Shown here in pieces: positions 36,027 to 44,333 of a stretch of DNA of 64,000 bases (the stretch's first letter is position 1; every line of letters begins with the position of its first letter). This DNA is from CAADGL01 sp964643885 (GTDB lineage Bacteria; Planctomycetota; Phycisphaerae; UBA1845; Fen-1342), in contig CAZXUI010000012.1 of the NCBI GenBank assembly GCA_964643885.1, positions 1 to 64,000 of the forward strand, given 5' to 3'. The notes beneath the pieces are model-generated. The model ran no database searches, was not told the origin of the DNA, and saw only the letters and a list, made by a program, of their open reading frames with translations. The position numbers were made by a program, and so were the translations under genes.

Positions 36027-36586
36027 GCAGTGCCCGCGGCGATGCGGTCCGCGAGGCGTTCATCACGCTTCTGGGCAGCGGCTACAGCCCGGTGGCGTCG
36101 GGCACGGTGGGCGCGGCCGCGTCGGCGGCGCTGTTCGTGCCGGTGTGGGCCGGGCTGGCGCTGGCCGGTGCGCCGCGGCTGACGGTCGAGGCGGTCGCGG
36201 CGGTCTGCGTGGTCATCGCCAGCGTGCTGTCGGTGCGCTGGGGCAAGTGGGCCGTGGAGCGCTTCAACAGCAGCGACCCGAAGCCGTTCGTGCTGGACGA
36301 GTTCGCCGGGCAGTGGATCTCGCTGATGTTCTTCCCCGTGGCGTTCAGCGCGCCGCTGGCGACGCAAGCCGCGTTCATCTTCGGTCAGTTCCTGCTGTTT
36401 CGCGTCTTCGACATCCTCAAGCCGCCGCCGGCGCGGCAGTTCGAGAAGCTGCCGGACGGCTGGGGTGTGCTGACGGATGATCTGTTCGCGGGGCTGTATG
36501 CGAACATCGCCGGGCAGTTGCTGTGGCGGCTCACGCCGCTGTCGCTGTGGCTGGCGGGCTTGGGCGCGGGCGCGGGCGGAGGCTGA
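36023..36586 (+). CDS. pgpA: Phosphatidylglycerophosphatase A
   Basis: A 187-residue PgpA that dephosphorylates phosphatidylglycerol phosphate. Signatures are GSGYSPVASGTVGAAASAAL near the N-terminus, DPKPFVLDEFAGQWIS in the middle (acidic active-site region), and FRVFDILKPPPARQFEKLPD with GVLTDDLFAG near the C-terminus. The GTG start at 36023 overlaps the pgsA stop. The uppP GTG follows its stop after one base. This gives a tight pgsA-pgpA-uppP operon in the inner membrane. Confidence 0.92.
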   Translation: MSSARGDAVREAFITLLGSGYSPVASGTVGAAASAALFVPVWAGLALAGAPRLTVEAVAAVCVVIASVLSVRWGKWAVERFNSSDPKPFVLDEFAGQWISLMFFPVAFSAPLATQAAFIFGQFLLFRVFDILKPPPARQFEKLPDGWGVLTDDLFAGLYANIAGQLLWRLTPLSLWLAGLGAGAGGG

Positions 36587-36587
36587 C

Positions 36588-37406
36588 GTGAACGATCATC
36601 TCCGCGCCGCGATTCTGGGATTGATCGAAGGGCTGACCGAGTTTCTGCCCGTCTCCAGCACGGGCCACATGCTGATCGCCAACCCGCTGCTGGGGGTCGA
36701 CCCGCAGCAGCCGCAGTGGCGCGTGTTCCTCTTCGTCAGCCAGCTCGGGGCGATCCTGGCGGTGGTGTGCTATTTCTGGCGCGATCTGTGGCGGCGGATT
36801 CTGACCCGGCCGGCCGGCGGATGGACGGACCACCTCCTCACGAAGCTGGTAGCGGCGATGATTCCGACGGTGCTGCTGGGGCTGGCGCTGAATGACGTGA
36901 TGGAGACGCAGTTCGAGAATGCGACCAGCGGGCCGATCTGGACGGCCGTGGGGCTGATCGCCGGGGCGGGGGCGATTCTCTACATCGATCGGCGGTATCG
37001 CCGCGGCGGGCCGATGAAGCTGGAGCAGGTGACGCTGCGGCAGGCAGTGCTGATCGGGCTGATTCAGTGCATCAGCATGTGGCCGGGGGTGTCGCGGGCG
37101 GGGGCGTCGATCATGGGGGGCATGGTGCTGGGGCTGACGCCGCGGGTGGCGACGGAGTTCTCGTTCTACCTGGCGATTCCGACGATGATCGCGGCGGGCG
37201 GGTATCGGCTGTTCAAGTATCGGGCGGACCTGACGCCGGACGTGGCGGGGATCGTGGCGACGGGCACGGTGGTGGCGTTCGTGGTGGCGCTGGCGGTGGT
37301 GGCGGGGTTCATGAGCTACGTCAAGCGGCGGACGTTCACGCCGTTCGTGATCTACCGGATCGCGCTGGGCGTGGTCGTGCTGGGGTGGTTTCTGTCGCGC
37401 GGCTGA
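36588..37406 (+). CDS. uppP: Undecaprenyl-diphosphatase
   Basis: A 272-residue UppP/BacA that recycles undecaprenyl diphosphate to the monophosphate carrier used for peptidoglycan and other polymers. Both signature motifs are present: GLIEGLTEFLPVSSTGHMLI at the N-terminus and MWPGVSRAGASIMGGM in the second half. About eight hydrophobic helices are visible, as expected. GTG at 36588 is the start, one base after the pgpA stop, so translational coupling is likely. A convergent Nudix gene follows. Confidence 0.93.
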   Translation: MNDHLRAAILGLIEGLTEFLPVSSTGHMLIANPLLGVDPQQPQWRVFLFVSQLGAILAVVCYFWRDLWRRILTRPAGGWTDHLLTKLVAAMIPTVLLGLALNDVMETQFENATSGPIWTAVGLIAGAGAILYIDRRYRRGGPMKLEQVTLRQAVLIGLIQCISMWPGVSRAGASIMGGMVLGLTPRVATEFSFYLAIPTMIAAGGYRLFKYRADLTPDVAGIVATGTVVAFVVALAVVAGFMSYVKRRTFTPFVIYRIALGVVVLGWFLSRG

Positions 37407-37441
37407 AGCGCGGCGCGGGTCGCTGCGTCATTCAAGGCGCG

Positions 37442-37867
37442 TCAGGCGCGGCCCGCTTTCCGAGCGAGTTTCGGCAGGGCGCGCAGCACGTCGCAAACTT
37501 CGGACACCTGGACGGTCCGGGCGGCGTCATCGAGTGCGAACCAGCGTCGCTGACGCCAGGCGCGCTCGGGGTATTCGTCGAGTACTTCGTCTACCTCCAT
37601 GAGATAGATCTCCGCGCGGCAGGTCCCGCCGAACTTCTCGTACTCGAACGCGCCGACGGGCTCGCGGCTGAGGCGGCCACGGACGCCGGCTTCCTCGTGG
37701 GCCTCGGCGGCGGCGGCTTCGAGCGGCGTGTCGCCGGGGTCGACCAGGCCCTTGGGGACGATCCAGCGGCCGGCGCGGCTGGTGACGAGGAGGACTTCGA
37801 GCCGGCCGTCGGAGGCGCGGCGAAACGGAACGACGGCGACCTGGGGGATGATCGGGCGCTCGGACAT
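37442..37867 (-). CDS. Nudix hydrolase with variant Nudix box
   Basis: A 141-residue Nudix-fold protein. The expected box is present as GLVDPGDTPLEAAAAEAHEE plus AGV. The EE pair that binds Mg2+ is kept, but the usual GE is GD and the usual Arg of the REuxEE core is Ala. The PKGLVDPGD run resembles enzymes acting on diphosphoinositol or dinucleoside polyphosphates. Substrate is unknown and activity may be reduced. It converges on uppP with 35 bp between stops and stands alone. Confidence 0.85.
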   Translation of the reverse strand: MSERPIIPQVAVVPFRRASDGRLEVLLVTSRAGRWIVPKGLVDPGDTPLEAAAAEAHEEAGVRGRLSREPVGAFEYEKFGGTCRAEIYLMEVDEVLDEYPERAWRQRRWFALDDAARTVQVSEVCDVLRALPKLARKAGRA

Positions 37868-38066
37868 GCGCTGGAGTGTAGCGTCGCACGGCCGGTCGCG
37901 TGGGGCAGGGTCGAGAGCAACTGAGCGGGGTGGGAATCGCGCGAATCCGGGTGCTAGATAGGAATCTCGCGCTGGCGGCGTTGGGGTGAGAATGCGGGGC
38001 GAGATTGGCCCTTCTGTGGTGTGATCCGAGTCGGGGGCCCCGCGGACGACGTGAAGGGACTAGCGC

Positions 38067-38384
38067 GACAGGTCGGAGACCTGTCGCCCAATGACCGGTC
38101 AGAGACCGGTCCCCCAACGACCGGTCAGAGACCGGTGTCCCCCAATGACCGGTCGGAGACCGGTCCCCCGATGACCGGTCAGAGACGGGGCCCCCAACGA
38201 CCGGTCAGAGACCGGTCCCCCAATGACCGGTCAGAGACCGGTCCCCCAATGACCGGTCAGAGACCGGTGTCCCCCGATGACCGGTCAGAGACCGGTCCCC
38301 CAATGACCGGTCAGAGACCGGTGTCCCCCGATGACCGGTCAGAGACCGGTCCCCCAATGACCGGTCGGAGACCGGTCCCGCATT
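38067..38384. repeat. 26/28-bp tandem repeat with GACCGGTC palindromes
   Basis: Eleven units (38093-38384) plus one diverged unit at 38067-38092. The usual unit is GACCGGTCAGAGACCGGTCC with CCCAAT (26 bp). Three units have an extra GT (28 bp), and the last base pairs vary between AAT, AAC and GAT. Each unit contains the palindrome GACCGGTC and a second ACCGGT. There are no unique spacers. It fills the gap between the Nudix gene and the STN-protein gene. Confidence 0.9.
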
Positions 38385-38458
38385 TTCAGAGCCTCCGTGG
38401 CCGGCTGAGAGAATCTTTGCCGTACCAGGGGCCCGCTTTTAGTTCGCTGAGCAGCGAG

Positions 38459-39577
38459 TCACGGCGGTGGCTGGGCGCCCTGGCGCGGCTGGTTGAGGAC
38501 TTCGTGCAGGCGGCGGTCAAGCAGCTCGCGCTGGTCGGCGGGGAGCTGCTCGAAGTCGACCAGCTCGATGAACTTCAACCCCGGGCCGACCTCCACTTCG
38601 ATCCGCACCCAGCGGCGGGTGCGGTCGGCGGAGTCGGCCGTCGCGGACTCGCCGGCCGGCGGGCCGAGAACGCGCAGGCCACAGGGCTCGATCTCGTAGC
38701 GCAGGCCGGTGCTGCCGCAGATGCGCTCGAGCACCTGTCGGACGCTGGTATCGCGCATCAGGAGATCGACCGCGCGCTCGCGCGCGTCGACGCGGGCCAG
38801 CACGCCCGGCTCGAACATGACCGTCACGCCGACCTTGCGGCCGAGCTCGATGAGCACATCCTCGAGTGGGCGACGCTGATAGGCGAGGTCGACGGAGCGC
38901 TCGAGGCGCTCGCGGATGTCCTGCTCGAGCGTGCAGAGGACGATGCGGCTTTCGAGCGGGGCCCAGGTCCAGCCCAGGGCGGCCGTGGCGCCTTCGAGTT
39001 GCTCGAGGGCGCTGGGCGCGGCGACTTGGGCCATGGCCGTCTGAAAGGCCTGCTGCGGCTGCTTTTCCGGCGGGACGCGGAACTCGAGCGGCGGTGGAGC
39101 ATTTCGCTCCAAGTCCTGCCAGGTGGCGGCGCCCAGCCGGCCGAGCAGCTCGGTTTCTGCGATGGTCAGCCGCCGGCCGACACGGAGCGCGACGTCGTGC
39201 GGCACGAGGCGGACGATATCTCCTTCGAGCGACATCCGCAGACCCAGCCCGGCGAGCACGCGGCGAAGCGCCTCGCGGACGGAGGTTTCGCGGATGGAGA
39301 TCGTCACGCGCGTGCGGCCGCCATAGGGCAGCACTTCGAGCGCGGCTTGCGATAGCTCGAAACGCAGGCCGGTCTGCTCTTCGAGCGCGACCACGGCGTC
39401 GGCGATGGGGGTCGACTCGATCTCGATCTTCTCGACGCGCTGGTCGAGCGCCTCGGCCACCAGCCCGGAGGGCACCTGCGCGGCGGCCGAGGCGGCAACC
39501 AGAAGCAGAATCGCTGCGATGCACACGCGGCGAGCGGGGCCGCGGGCCGGCGGGGAGTTCATGCGGGACGATGTCAT
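38459..39577 (-). CDS. Periplasmic protein with two STN (secretin/TonB short N-terminal) domains
   Basis: A 372-residue exported protein. GAGG lies 7 nt before ATG 39577. The signal sequence is around RRVCIAAILLLVAASAAAQ. Two STN-type modules are visible: about 45-125 (IESTPIADAVVALEEQTGLR, VREALRRVLAGLGLRM) and about 235-315 (AYQRRPLEDVLIELGRKVGV, VRQVLERICGSTGLRYE). No secretin or TonB-dependent barrel follows, which is unusual. The gene lies directly after an ECF sigma and an anti-sigma gene, so it may be the periplasmic sensor or partner of that anti-sigma factor; this is inferred from context. Confidence 0.75.
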   Translation of the reverse strand: MTSSRMNSPPARGPARRVCIAAILLLVAASAAAQVPSGLVAEALDQRVEKIEIESTPIADAVVALEEQTGLRFELSQAALEVLPYGGRTRVTISIRETSVREALRRVLAGLGLRMSLEGDIVRLVPHDVALRVGRRLTIAETELLGRLGAATWQDLERNAPPPLEFRVPPEKQPQQAFQTAMAQVAAPSALEQLEGATAALGWTWAPLESRIVLCTLEQDIRERLERSVDLAYQRRPLEDVLIELGRKVGVTVMFEPGVLARVDARERAVDLLMRDTSVRQVLERICGSTGLRYEIEPCGLRVLGPPAGESATADSADRTRRWVRIEVEVGPGLKFIELVDFEQLPADQRELLDRRLHEVLNQPRQGAQPPP

Positions 39578-39585
39578 GTGGCGCC

Positions 39586-40242
39586 TCAATCCAGAACGTG
39601 CCGACCGGCGTAGGCGAGGGCTGCGCCGCGCGGTTCGGCCGGTTCGATCAGGAGGAATAATTCGGGTTCCGCCCCCTTCGCGGCGAGGGTCACTTGCGGC
39701 TCTCCGGCCGGCGGCTCGACGCGCACACGGGCGAAACCGGCCTGGTCCGGTGGTTGAGCCGGCGGGACGACGGCCACCTGCACCGAGCCGGTGGGCGGCG
39801 CGGGCGCGGCCGGTCGCAGCGTGATCGAGAGCGCGATGACCGCCGCGGCCGCCAGGCCGGCGGATGCGACCCACGGCAGCCAGCGGCGCGTGGGCCGGCG
39901 GGCGGCGCGGGTCTCTCGCAGGGCGCGATCGGCGATGCGCTCTCGAACCGCCGGCCAGTCGACGGCGTGGTCGACGGTGGGCAGGTCGCCGAGGAGGGCA
40001 TCGAGCCGCAGGTCGGCGGCGCCGGCGGCGGCGAGGATGCGCTGCTTGACGCGGCTCCAATCGACGCGGTCGAGCGCGGGCGCATCGGCCCGGACCACCT
40101 GGTCGATTCTCAGCCACTGGTCGCGCATCGGCGTCCACTCCGGATTCTCGCGCAGGGCGGCGTCGACCTGCACGCGCAAGTCGGCCCGCTGGGGCTCATC
40201 GAGCCAGGCCGCGAGAATCTGTTCGAACTGCTCAGTGGTCAT
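39586..40242 (-). CDS. Putative anti-sigma factor
   Basis: A 218-residue single-pass membrane protein. The N-terminal cytoplasmic 115 residues are helical and acidic (MTTEQFEQILAAWLDEPQRA, WSRVKQRILAAAG). One membrane helix follows (WLPWVASAGLAAAAVIALSI) and a proline-rich periplasmic part ends the protein. The layout matches transmembrane anti-sigma factors, though no zinc-type HxxxCxxC motif is present. It lies 15 bp after the ECF sigma gene and 8 bp before the STN gene, so the three form one unit. Confidence 0.7.
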   Translation of the reverse strand: MTTEQFEQILAAWLDEPQRADLRVQVDAALRENPEWTPMRDQWLRIDQVVRADAPALDRVDWSRVKQRILAAAGAADLRLDALLGDLPTVDHAVDWPAVRERIADRALRETRAARRPTRRWLPWVASAGLAAAAVIALSITLRPAAPAPPTGSVQVAVVPPAQPPDQAGFARVRVEPPAGEPQVTLAAKGAEPELFLLIEPAEPRGAALAYAGRHVLD

Positions 40243-40257
40243 TCACGCTGCCGCAAG

Positions 40258-40887
40258 TCAGAGGTACTCCGCGAGGCGCTGCTTGAGCTTGCGCCGCGCC
40301 TGAAAGACGTGCCACTTTACCGCCTCGACGCTGCAATCCATGATCGACGCAACCTCTTTCTGCGGCAATTGCTCGATGCTGAAGAGCACCAGGGCCAGCC
40401 GCTGCTGCTGGGGTAAGTCCGCGATGGCCGCCTGCACCTTCTCGGCCAGCTCCTGGGCGGCCAGCTCGGCCCCCGGCCGCTCGTCGGTCCGGTGCGTTTC
40501 CTCGAAGCCTTCGTGCCGCTCGCCATCGGGCGCGAGCAGGCAGTCGTCAAAGCTGACCCGCCGGCCGCCGACGGCGCGGTCGCGGCGGTAATTCAGGGCC
40601 AGGTTGGTGACGATCCGCAGCAGCCAGGGGCCGAAGCGGGCGGGCTCTTCGAGGCGCTCCAGGCCGCGATACGCCCGCACGAAGGCTTCCTGGCAGACTT
40701 CCAGGGAGTCGTGCAGATCGCCGAGCAGCCGGTACGCGACCGACGTGGCCCGCCGCTGGTAGCGCTCCACGAGCGTCTCGAACGCGGCGGCCGAACCTTT
40801 CAGCACGCGCGCGACCAACTCTTCATCGGCCGGCGTCGTGGCCGCGTCTGGCTGCCTCACCTGACCACCTGACTTCCTGGACACCAT
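40258..40887 (-). CDS. ECF-type RNA polymerase sigma factor
   Basis: A 209-residue ECF sigma factor. Region 2 shows AAFETLVERYQRRATSVAYR and EVCQEAFVRAYRGLERL. Region 4 shows IADLPQQQRLALVLFSIEQL then PQKEVASIMDCSVEAVKWHV, the DNA-binding helix-turn-helix. The linker between them is somewhat longer than usual and contains HEGFEETHRTDERPG. ATG 40887 has GAGG only 3 nt upstream; the following GTG codon has better spacing. The downstream anti-sigma gene is its likely regulator. Target promoters are unknown. Confidence 0.88.
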   Translation of the reverse strand: MVSRKSGGQVRQPDAATTPADEELVARVLKGSAAAFETLVERYQRRATSVAYRLLGDLHDSLEVCQEAFVRAYRGLERLEEPARFGPWLLRIVTNLALNYRRDRAVGGRRVSFDDCLLAPDGERHEGFEETHRTDERPGAELAAQELAEKVQAAIADLPQQQRLALVLFSIEQLPQKEVASIMDCSVEAVKWHVFQARRKLKQRLAEYL

Positions 40888-41070
40888 CGACCTCTGAACG
40901 TTTGCAGGAGCGAGCCTTCGGGTCGCCCGCGGCCGGGAATCCGCTTTCGCGGAACGCCCGAGCCGGACTATGGGACCCGATCCGGCAGCACGAGTCGACG
41001 GGCGCAAAAGCGGCTGGACTACTCGCGTCGAGCGCCGCCGGTCAAGGGATGGACGCGGGAGCGGGGCCGG

Positions 41071-43077
41071 TTATTCAACGGGCACGGGGGTGGATTCGGG
41101 CGCGTGGGCCGAGGCGGAGGCGATGTGCTCGGTGGCGGTGTCCTGGCGCAGGAGGCGCAGGCCGTTGAGCACGACGAGCACGGTGCTGCCCTCGTGGCAG
41201 ATGACGGCGATGGGCAGGAGGAGCCAGCCGACCAGCGTCAGGAAGACGAGCGCGGCGATCATGGCCATGGCCAGCCCGAGGCTCTGGCGGATGATCTCGC
41301 GGCAATGGCGGGCGAGATGGACGGCCTCGGCCAGGCCGCGCAGGTCGTCGCGCAGCAGGACGACGTCGGCGGTTTCGAGGGCGACGTCGCTGCCGGCGGC
41401 GCCCATGGCGATGCCGACCGAGGCGGCGGCCAGGGCGGGGGCGTCGTTCACGCCGTCGCCGACCATGGCCACGCCGCCGTTGGACTTGGCGAGCTTCATG
41501 ATCTCTGTGAGCTTCTCGTCTGGCTTCAGGCCGCCGCGGAACTGCTCGATGCCGACTTCGCCGGCGACGCGCTGCGCGACGGCGGGATGGTCGCCGGTCA
41601 GCATGACGAAGGAGCGCAGGCCGAGCTGGCGCAGCAGCGAGAGAACGCCGGCCGCCTCGGGCCGGACGCGGTCGCGCAGCCGCAGCACGCCGCCGGCGCC
41701 ATCTTCGCTCCAGAGCAGCATGGCGGACTCGCCTTCGCTGGAAGCCGCGCGCGAGCGAAGCTCCGGCGGCACGGCGACGCCGACGGCCTCGAACAGCTCG
41801 ATCCGGCCGGCGCCGACCCAGCGGCCGTCGATGCGGCCGACCACGCCGAGACCGGGGCGGTTCATGAAGCCGTCGACGGGAGGCAGCGCGAGGCCGCCCT
41901 GGACGGCGGCGGCGACGATGGCCTTGGCGAGCGGGTGCTCGCTGTGAGATTCGAGCGCGGCGGCGAGCGTCAGCACGGTGTTCTCGTCGGCGCTGTCGAA
42001 GGGCTCGACGGAGACGAGCTCCGGCCGGCCGACGGTGATGGTGCCGGTCTTGTCGAAGGCGATGGCGTCGACGCCGGCGAGCCGTTCGATGTGCGAGCCG
42101 CCCTTGAAGAGCACGCCGTGCCGGGCGCCGCGCGTCACGGCCGCGAGCACGGCGACGGGCGAGGCGAGGACGACGGCGCAGGGCGAGGCCGCGACGAGCA
42201 GGACCATGCCGGAATAGATGGCGGCCTGAAGATCGAGCGTGACGGCGAAGCGGCCGACGATGGTCAGCACGCAGACGGCCAGCACGGCCAGGACATAGGG
42301 CGTCTGCCAGCGCTCGATGAGGCGCTGGGCGCGGGGTTTGTTCTCCTGGGCTTCGTCGACCATGTGGACGATGCGGGCGATCGTGGATTTCGCGGCCGGC
42401 TGGACGGCTTCGACGAGCAGCGAGCCGTTGCTGTTGATGGTGCCGGCGAAGACGTCGTCTCCGGGGGCTTTCTCGACCGGGAGCGGCTCGCCGGTCACGA
42501 TGGATTCGTCCGCGCTGCTGCGGCCCTCGACGACGCGGCCGTCGAGCGGGAAGCGTTCGCCGGGGCGGACTCGGAGCAGGTCGCCGGGCTGGACCTGCTC
42601 GACGGGGACGGTCAGCTCGCGGCCGTCGCGGACGAGGCAGGCGGTGTCGGGGCGGAGCTGGACGAGGCTGTCGATGCTGCGGCGGGTGCGCTCGATGGCG
42701 AAGCGCTCGAGCGCGTCGCTTAGCGAGAAGAGGAAGAGGAGGATGGCGCCTTCGTCCCAATGGCCGAGGAAGGCGGAGACGACGGCGGCGAGAATCATGA
42801 GGACGTTGATGTCGGGCTTGCCTTCGCGCAGGGCGAGGGCGGCCTCGCGCAGGGTTCGCAGGCCGCCGGCGACGTAGGCGGCGACGACGAGCGGCCAGAT
42901 CCAGAGCGGGGCGTCGAGCCACTGGCAGACGCCGGCGGCGATGGCCAGGCCGCCGCACAGGCCGGTGGCGACGAAGCGTGTGGCGGGGGAAGCGTCCGGT
43001 GCGAAGAGGGCCGCCAGGGCGCGCAAGGGCGAGCGGGAGCGTGTGGGCCGGCCGGGGGCCGCGGTTTCAGCGCTCAT
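41071..43077 (-). CDS. P1B-4-type heavy-metal translocating ATPase
   Basis: A 668-residue metal-exporting P-type ATPase. Key motifs are TGEP (195-198, actuator), SPC (298-300) in the metal-binding helix, DKTGT (342-346, phosphorylated Asp342), SEHPLAKA and GDGVNDAPA. A HEGST motif (628-632) lies in the last helix. SPC together with HEG(G/S)T marks the P1B-4 group, whose members export Co2+, Fe2+ or Zn2+-type metals; the true ion cannot be fixed here. There is no N-terminal metal-binding domain. Its ATG lies inside the 3' end of the histidine kinase gene (11-bp overlap), so they are co-expressed. Confidence 0.9.
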   Translation of the reverse strand: MSAETAAPGRPTRSRSPLRALAALFAPDASPATRFVATGLCGGLAIAAGVCQWLDAPLWIWPLVVAAYVAGGLRTLREAALALREGKPDINVLMILAAVVSAFLGHWDEGAILLFLFSLSDALERFAIERTRRSIDSLVQLRPDTACLVRDGRELTVPVEQVQPGDLLRVRPGERFPLDGRVVEGRSSADESIVTGEPLPVEKAPGDDVFAGTINSNGSLLVEAVQPAAKSTIARIVHMVDEAQENKPRAQRLIERWQTPYVLAVLAVCVLTIVGRFAVTLDLQAAIYSGMVLLVAASPCAVVLASPVAVLAAVTRGARHGVLFKGGSHIERLAGVDAIAFDKTGTITVGRPELVSVEPFDSADENTVLTLAAALESHSEHPLAKAIVAAAVQGGLALPPVDGFMNRPGLGVVGRIDGRWVGAGRIELFEAVGVAVPPELRSRAASSEGESAMLLWSEDGAGGVLRLRDRVRPEAAGVLSLLRQLGLRSFVMLTGDHPAVAQRVAGEVGIEQFRGGLKPDEKLTEIMKLAKSNGGVAMVGDGVNDAPALAAASVGIAMGAAGSDVALETADVVLLRDDLRGLAEAVHLARHCREIIRQSLGLAMAMIAALVFLTLVGWLLLPIAVICHEGSTVLVVLNGLRLLRQDTATEHIASASAHAPESTPVPVE

Positions 43078-44224
43078 GGGTTGCGTCCGGCGTCAGCGGG
43101 CCTGCTGGCGCGGGGGCGCGCGCGGCGGCGGAGGCGGCGTCGGCCGGACTTCGCCGTTCGGGCGGCTCGGCCCGCGTGGTCGGCAGACGGACGGCAAATA
43201 CCGTGCCACCTTCGTCGGAAGCGCAGACGGAGATCGTCCCCTGATGGGCGTCGACGATCCGGGCGGCGATGGCGAGGCCCAGGCCGGTGCCCTTGCCGCC
43301 CGGCTTGGTGGTGTAGAAGGGCTCGAAGATGTGCGGCAGGACATCGGCGGGGATCCCGCTGCCGGTGTCGGCGACTTCGACGACCAGGGTGCGCGGTTCG
43401 AGGGCGGCGGTCCCCTCGCCGCCGGGCTCGTCGCGGATGGTGATGGTGATCGTGCCGCCGGCGGGCATGCTGTCGACGGCGTTGATGAGCAGGTTGACGA
43501 AGACCTGCGTGAGCAGTGCGGCGTCGACGCGGGCGTGATCATTGCTCGACTGGTGCAGCACCTCGACGAGGACGTTTCGGGCGGTCAGCTTGTCCTGGAC
43601 GGTCTCGACGGCGGCGTCGATCACATCGCGAATCGAGGCGACCTCCGGGCGGATGACGTTCTCGCGGGCGAGCGTCAGCAGGCGGCGGACGATCAGCTCG
43701 ATGCGCTTGAGTCCGCTGTCGATCAGGTCGAGCATCTGGCGGGCGCGGGGCTGGTCGTCGAGATTGCGGCGAAGGATGCGGGCGCAGTTCTGCACGCCGT
43801 CGAGCGGGTTATTGACCTCGTGGGCGACGGTCGCGGCGAGCTGGCCGAGGAAGGCGAGCCGTTCGCGGCGGCGCAGCTCTTCCTGGAGCCGCAATTCCTC
43901 GTGGCTGGCCTCGTCGAGCCGCGTGGCGACGGCGTTGATAGCGCTGACGAGCTTGTAGAAATCGTCGCCGGGCTGGACGTCGATGACGGCGCTGGCGCTG
44001 CGGCCGCGGCCGAGCTCATCGGCGGTGCGGCGGAGCGTGCCGAGCGTTTTGCGCAGGTAGTGACTGGCGATTCGTTCGCAGACGAGCGAGGCGGCGAAGG
44101 AACCGGCGACGCAGATGGCGATGGGTTGCCAGGAATCGGGGCGGACGGCCAGCGCGACCAGTCCGCTGGCCAGGACGCCGAGCTGGAGCAGCAGAAACAG
44201 CGTGTGGCGGAAGCCGCGCAGCAT
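43067..44224 (-). CDS. Membrane sensor histidine kinase, no adjacent response regulator
   Basis: A 385-residue sensor kinase. Two N-terminal membrane helices (about 7-27 and 33-50) are followed by a HAMP-like segment and the dimerisation/phosphoacceptor domain, with His135 in ATVAHEVNNPLDGV. The ATPase domain has NLLINAVDSMP (N box), EVADTGSGIP (G1), FEPFYTTKPGGKGTGLGLAI (F/G2). The periplasmic loop is very short, so it may sense within the membrane. It overlaps the metal ATPase gene by 11 bp, which suggests a metal- or envelope-related signal. No response regulator is nearby. Confidence 0.88.
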   Translation of the reverse strand: MLRGFRHTLFLLLQLGVLASGLVALAVRPDSWQPIAICVAGSFAASLVCERIASHYLRKTLGTLRRTADELGRGRSASAVIDVQPGDDFYKLVSAINAVATRLDEASHEELRLQEELRRRERLAFLGQLAATVAHEVNNPLDGVQNCARILRRNLDDQPRARQMLDLIDSGLKRIELIVRRLLTLARENVIRPEVASIRDVIDAAVETVQDKLTARNVLVEVLHQSSNDHARVDAALLTQVFVNLLINAVDSMPAGGTITITIRDEPGGEGTAALEPRTLVVEVADTGSGIPADVLPHIFEPFYTTKPGGKGTGLGLAIAARIVDAHQGTISVCASDEGGTVFAVRLPTTRAEPPERRSPADAASAAARAPAPAGPLTPDATHER

Positions 44225-44333
44225 GGCCGCTTATTATCTTCGCTTCGCAGGCTGATACCATATGTCGGGCCGAAATGCGGAGCGGCAAGGGCGCCCCGCG
44301 GCCGCGCAGAGTGGTCAAGCAACGGATAGAGGC

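Noticed and set aside
38067..38384. CRISPR array
   Set aside because: Units are contiguous with no unique spacers, and no cas genes are present.
38021..39355. Open frame reading SPNDRSETGPP-type repeats through the tandem array
   Set aside because: The repeat happens to be open in this frame, but the second half is antisense to the STN protein and no start signal is seen.
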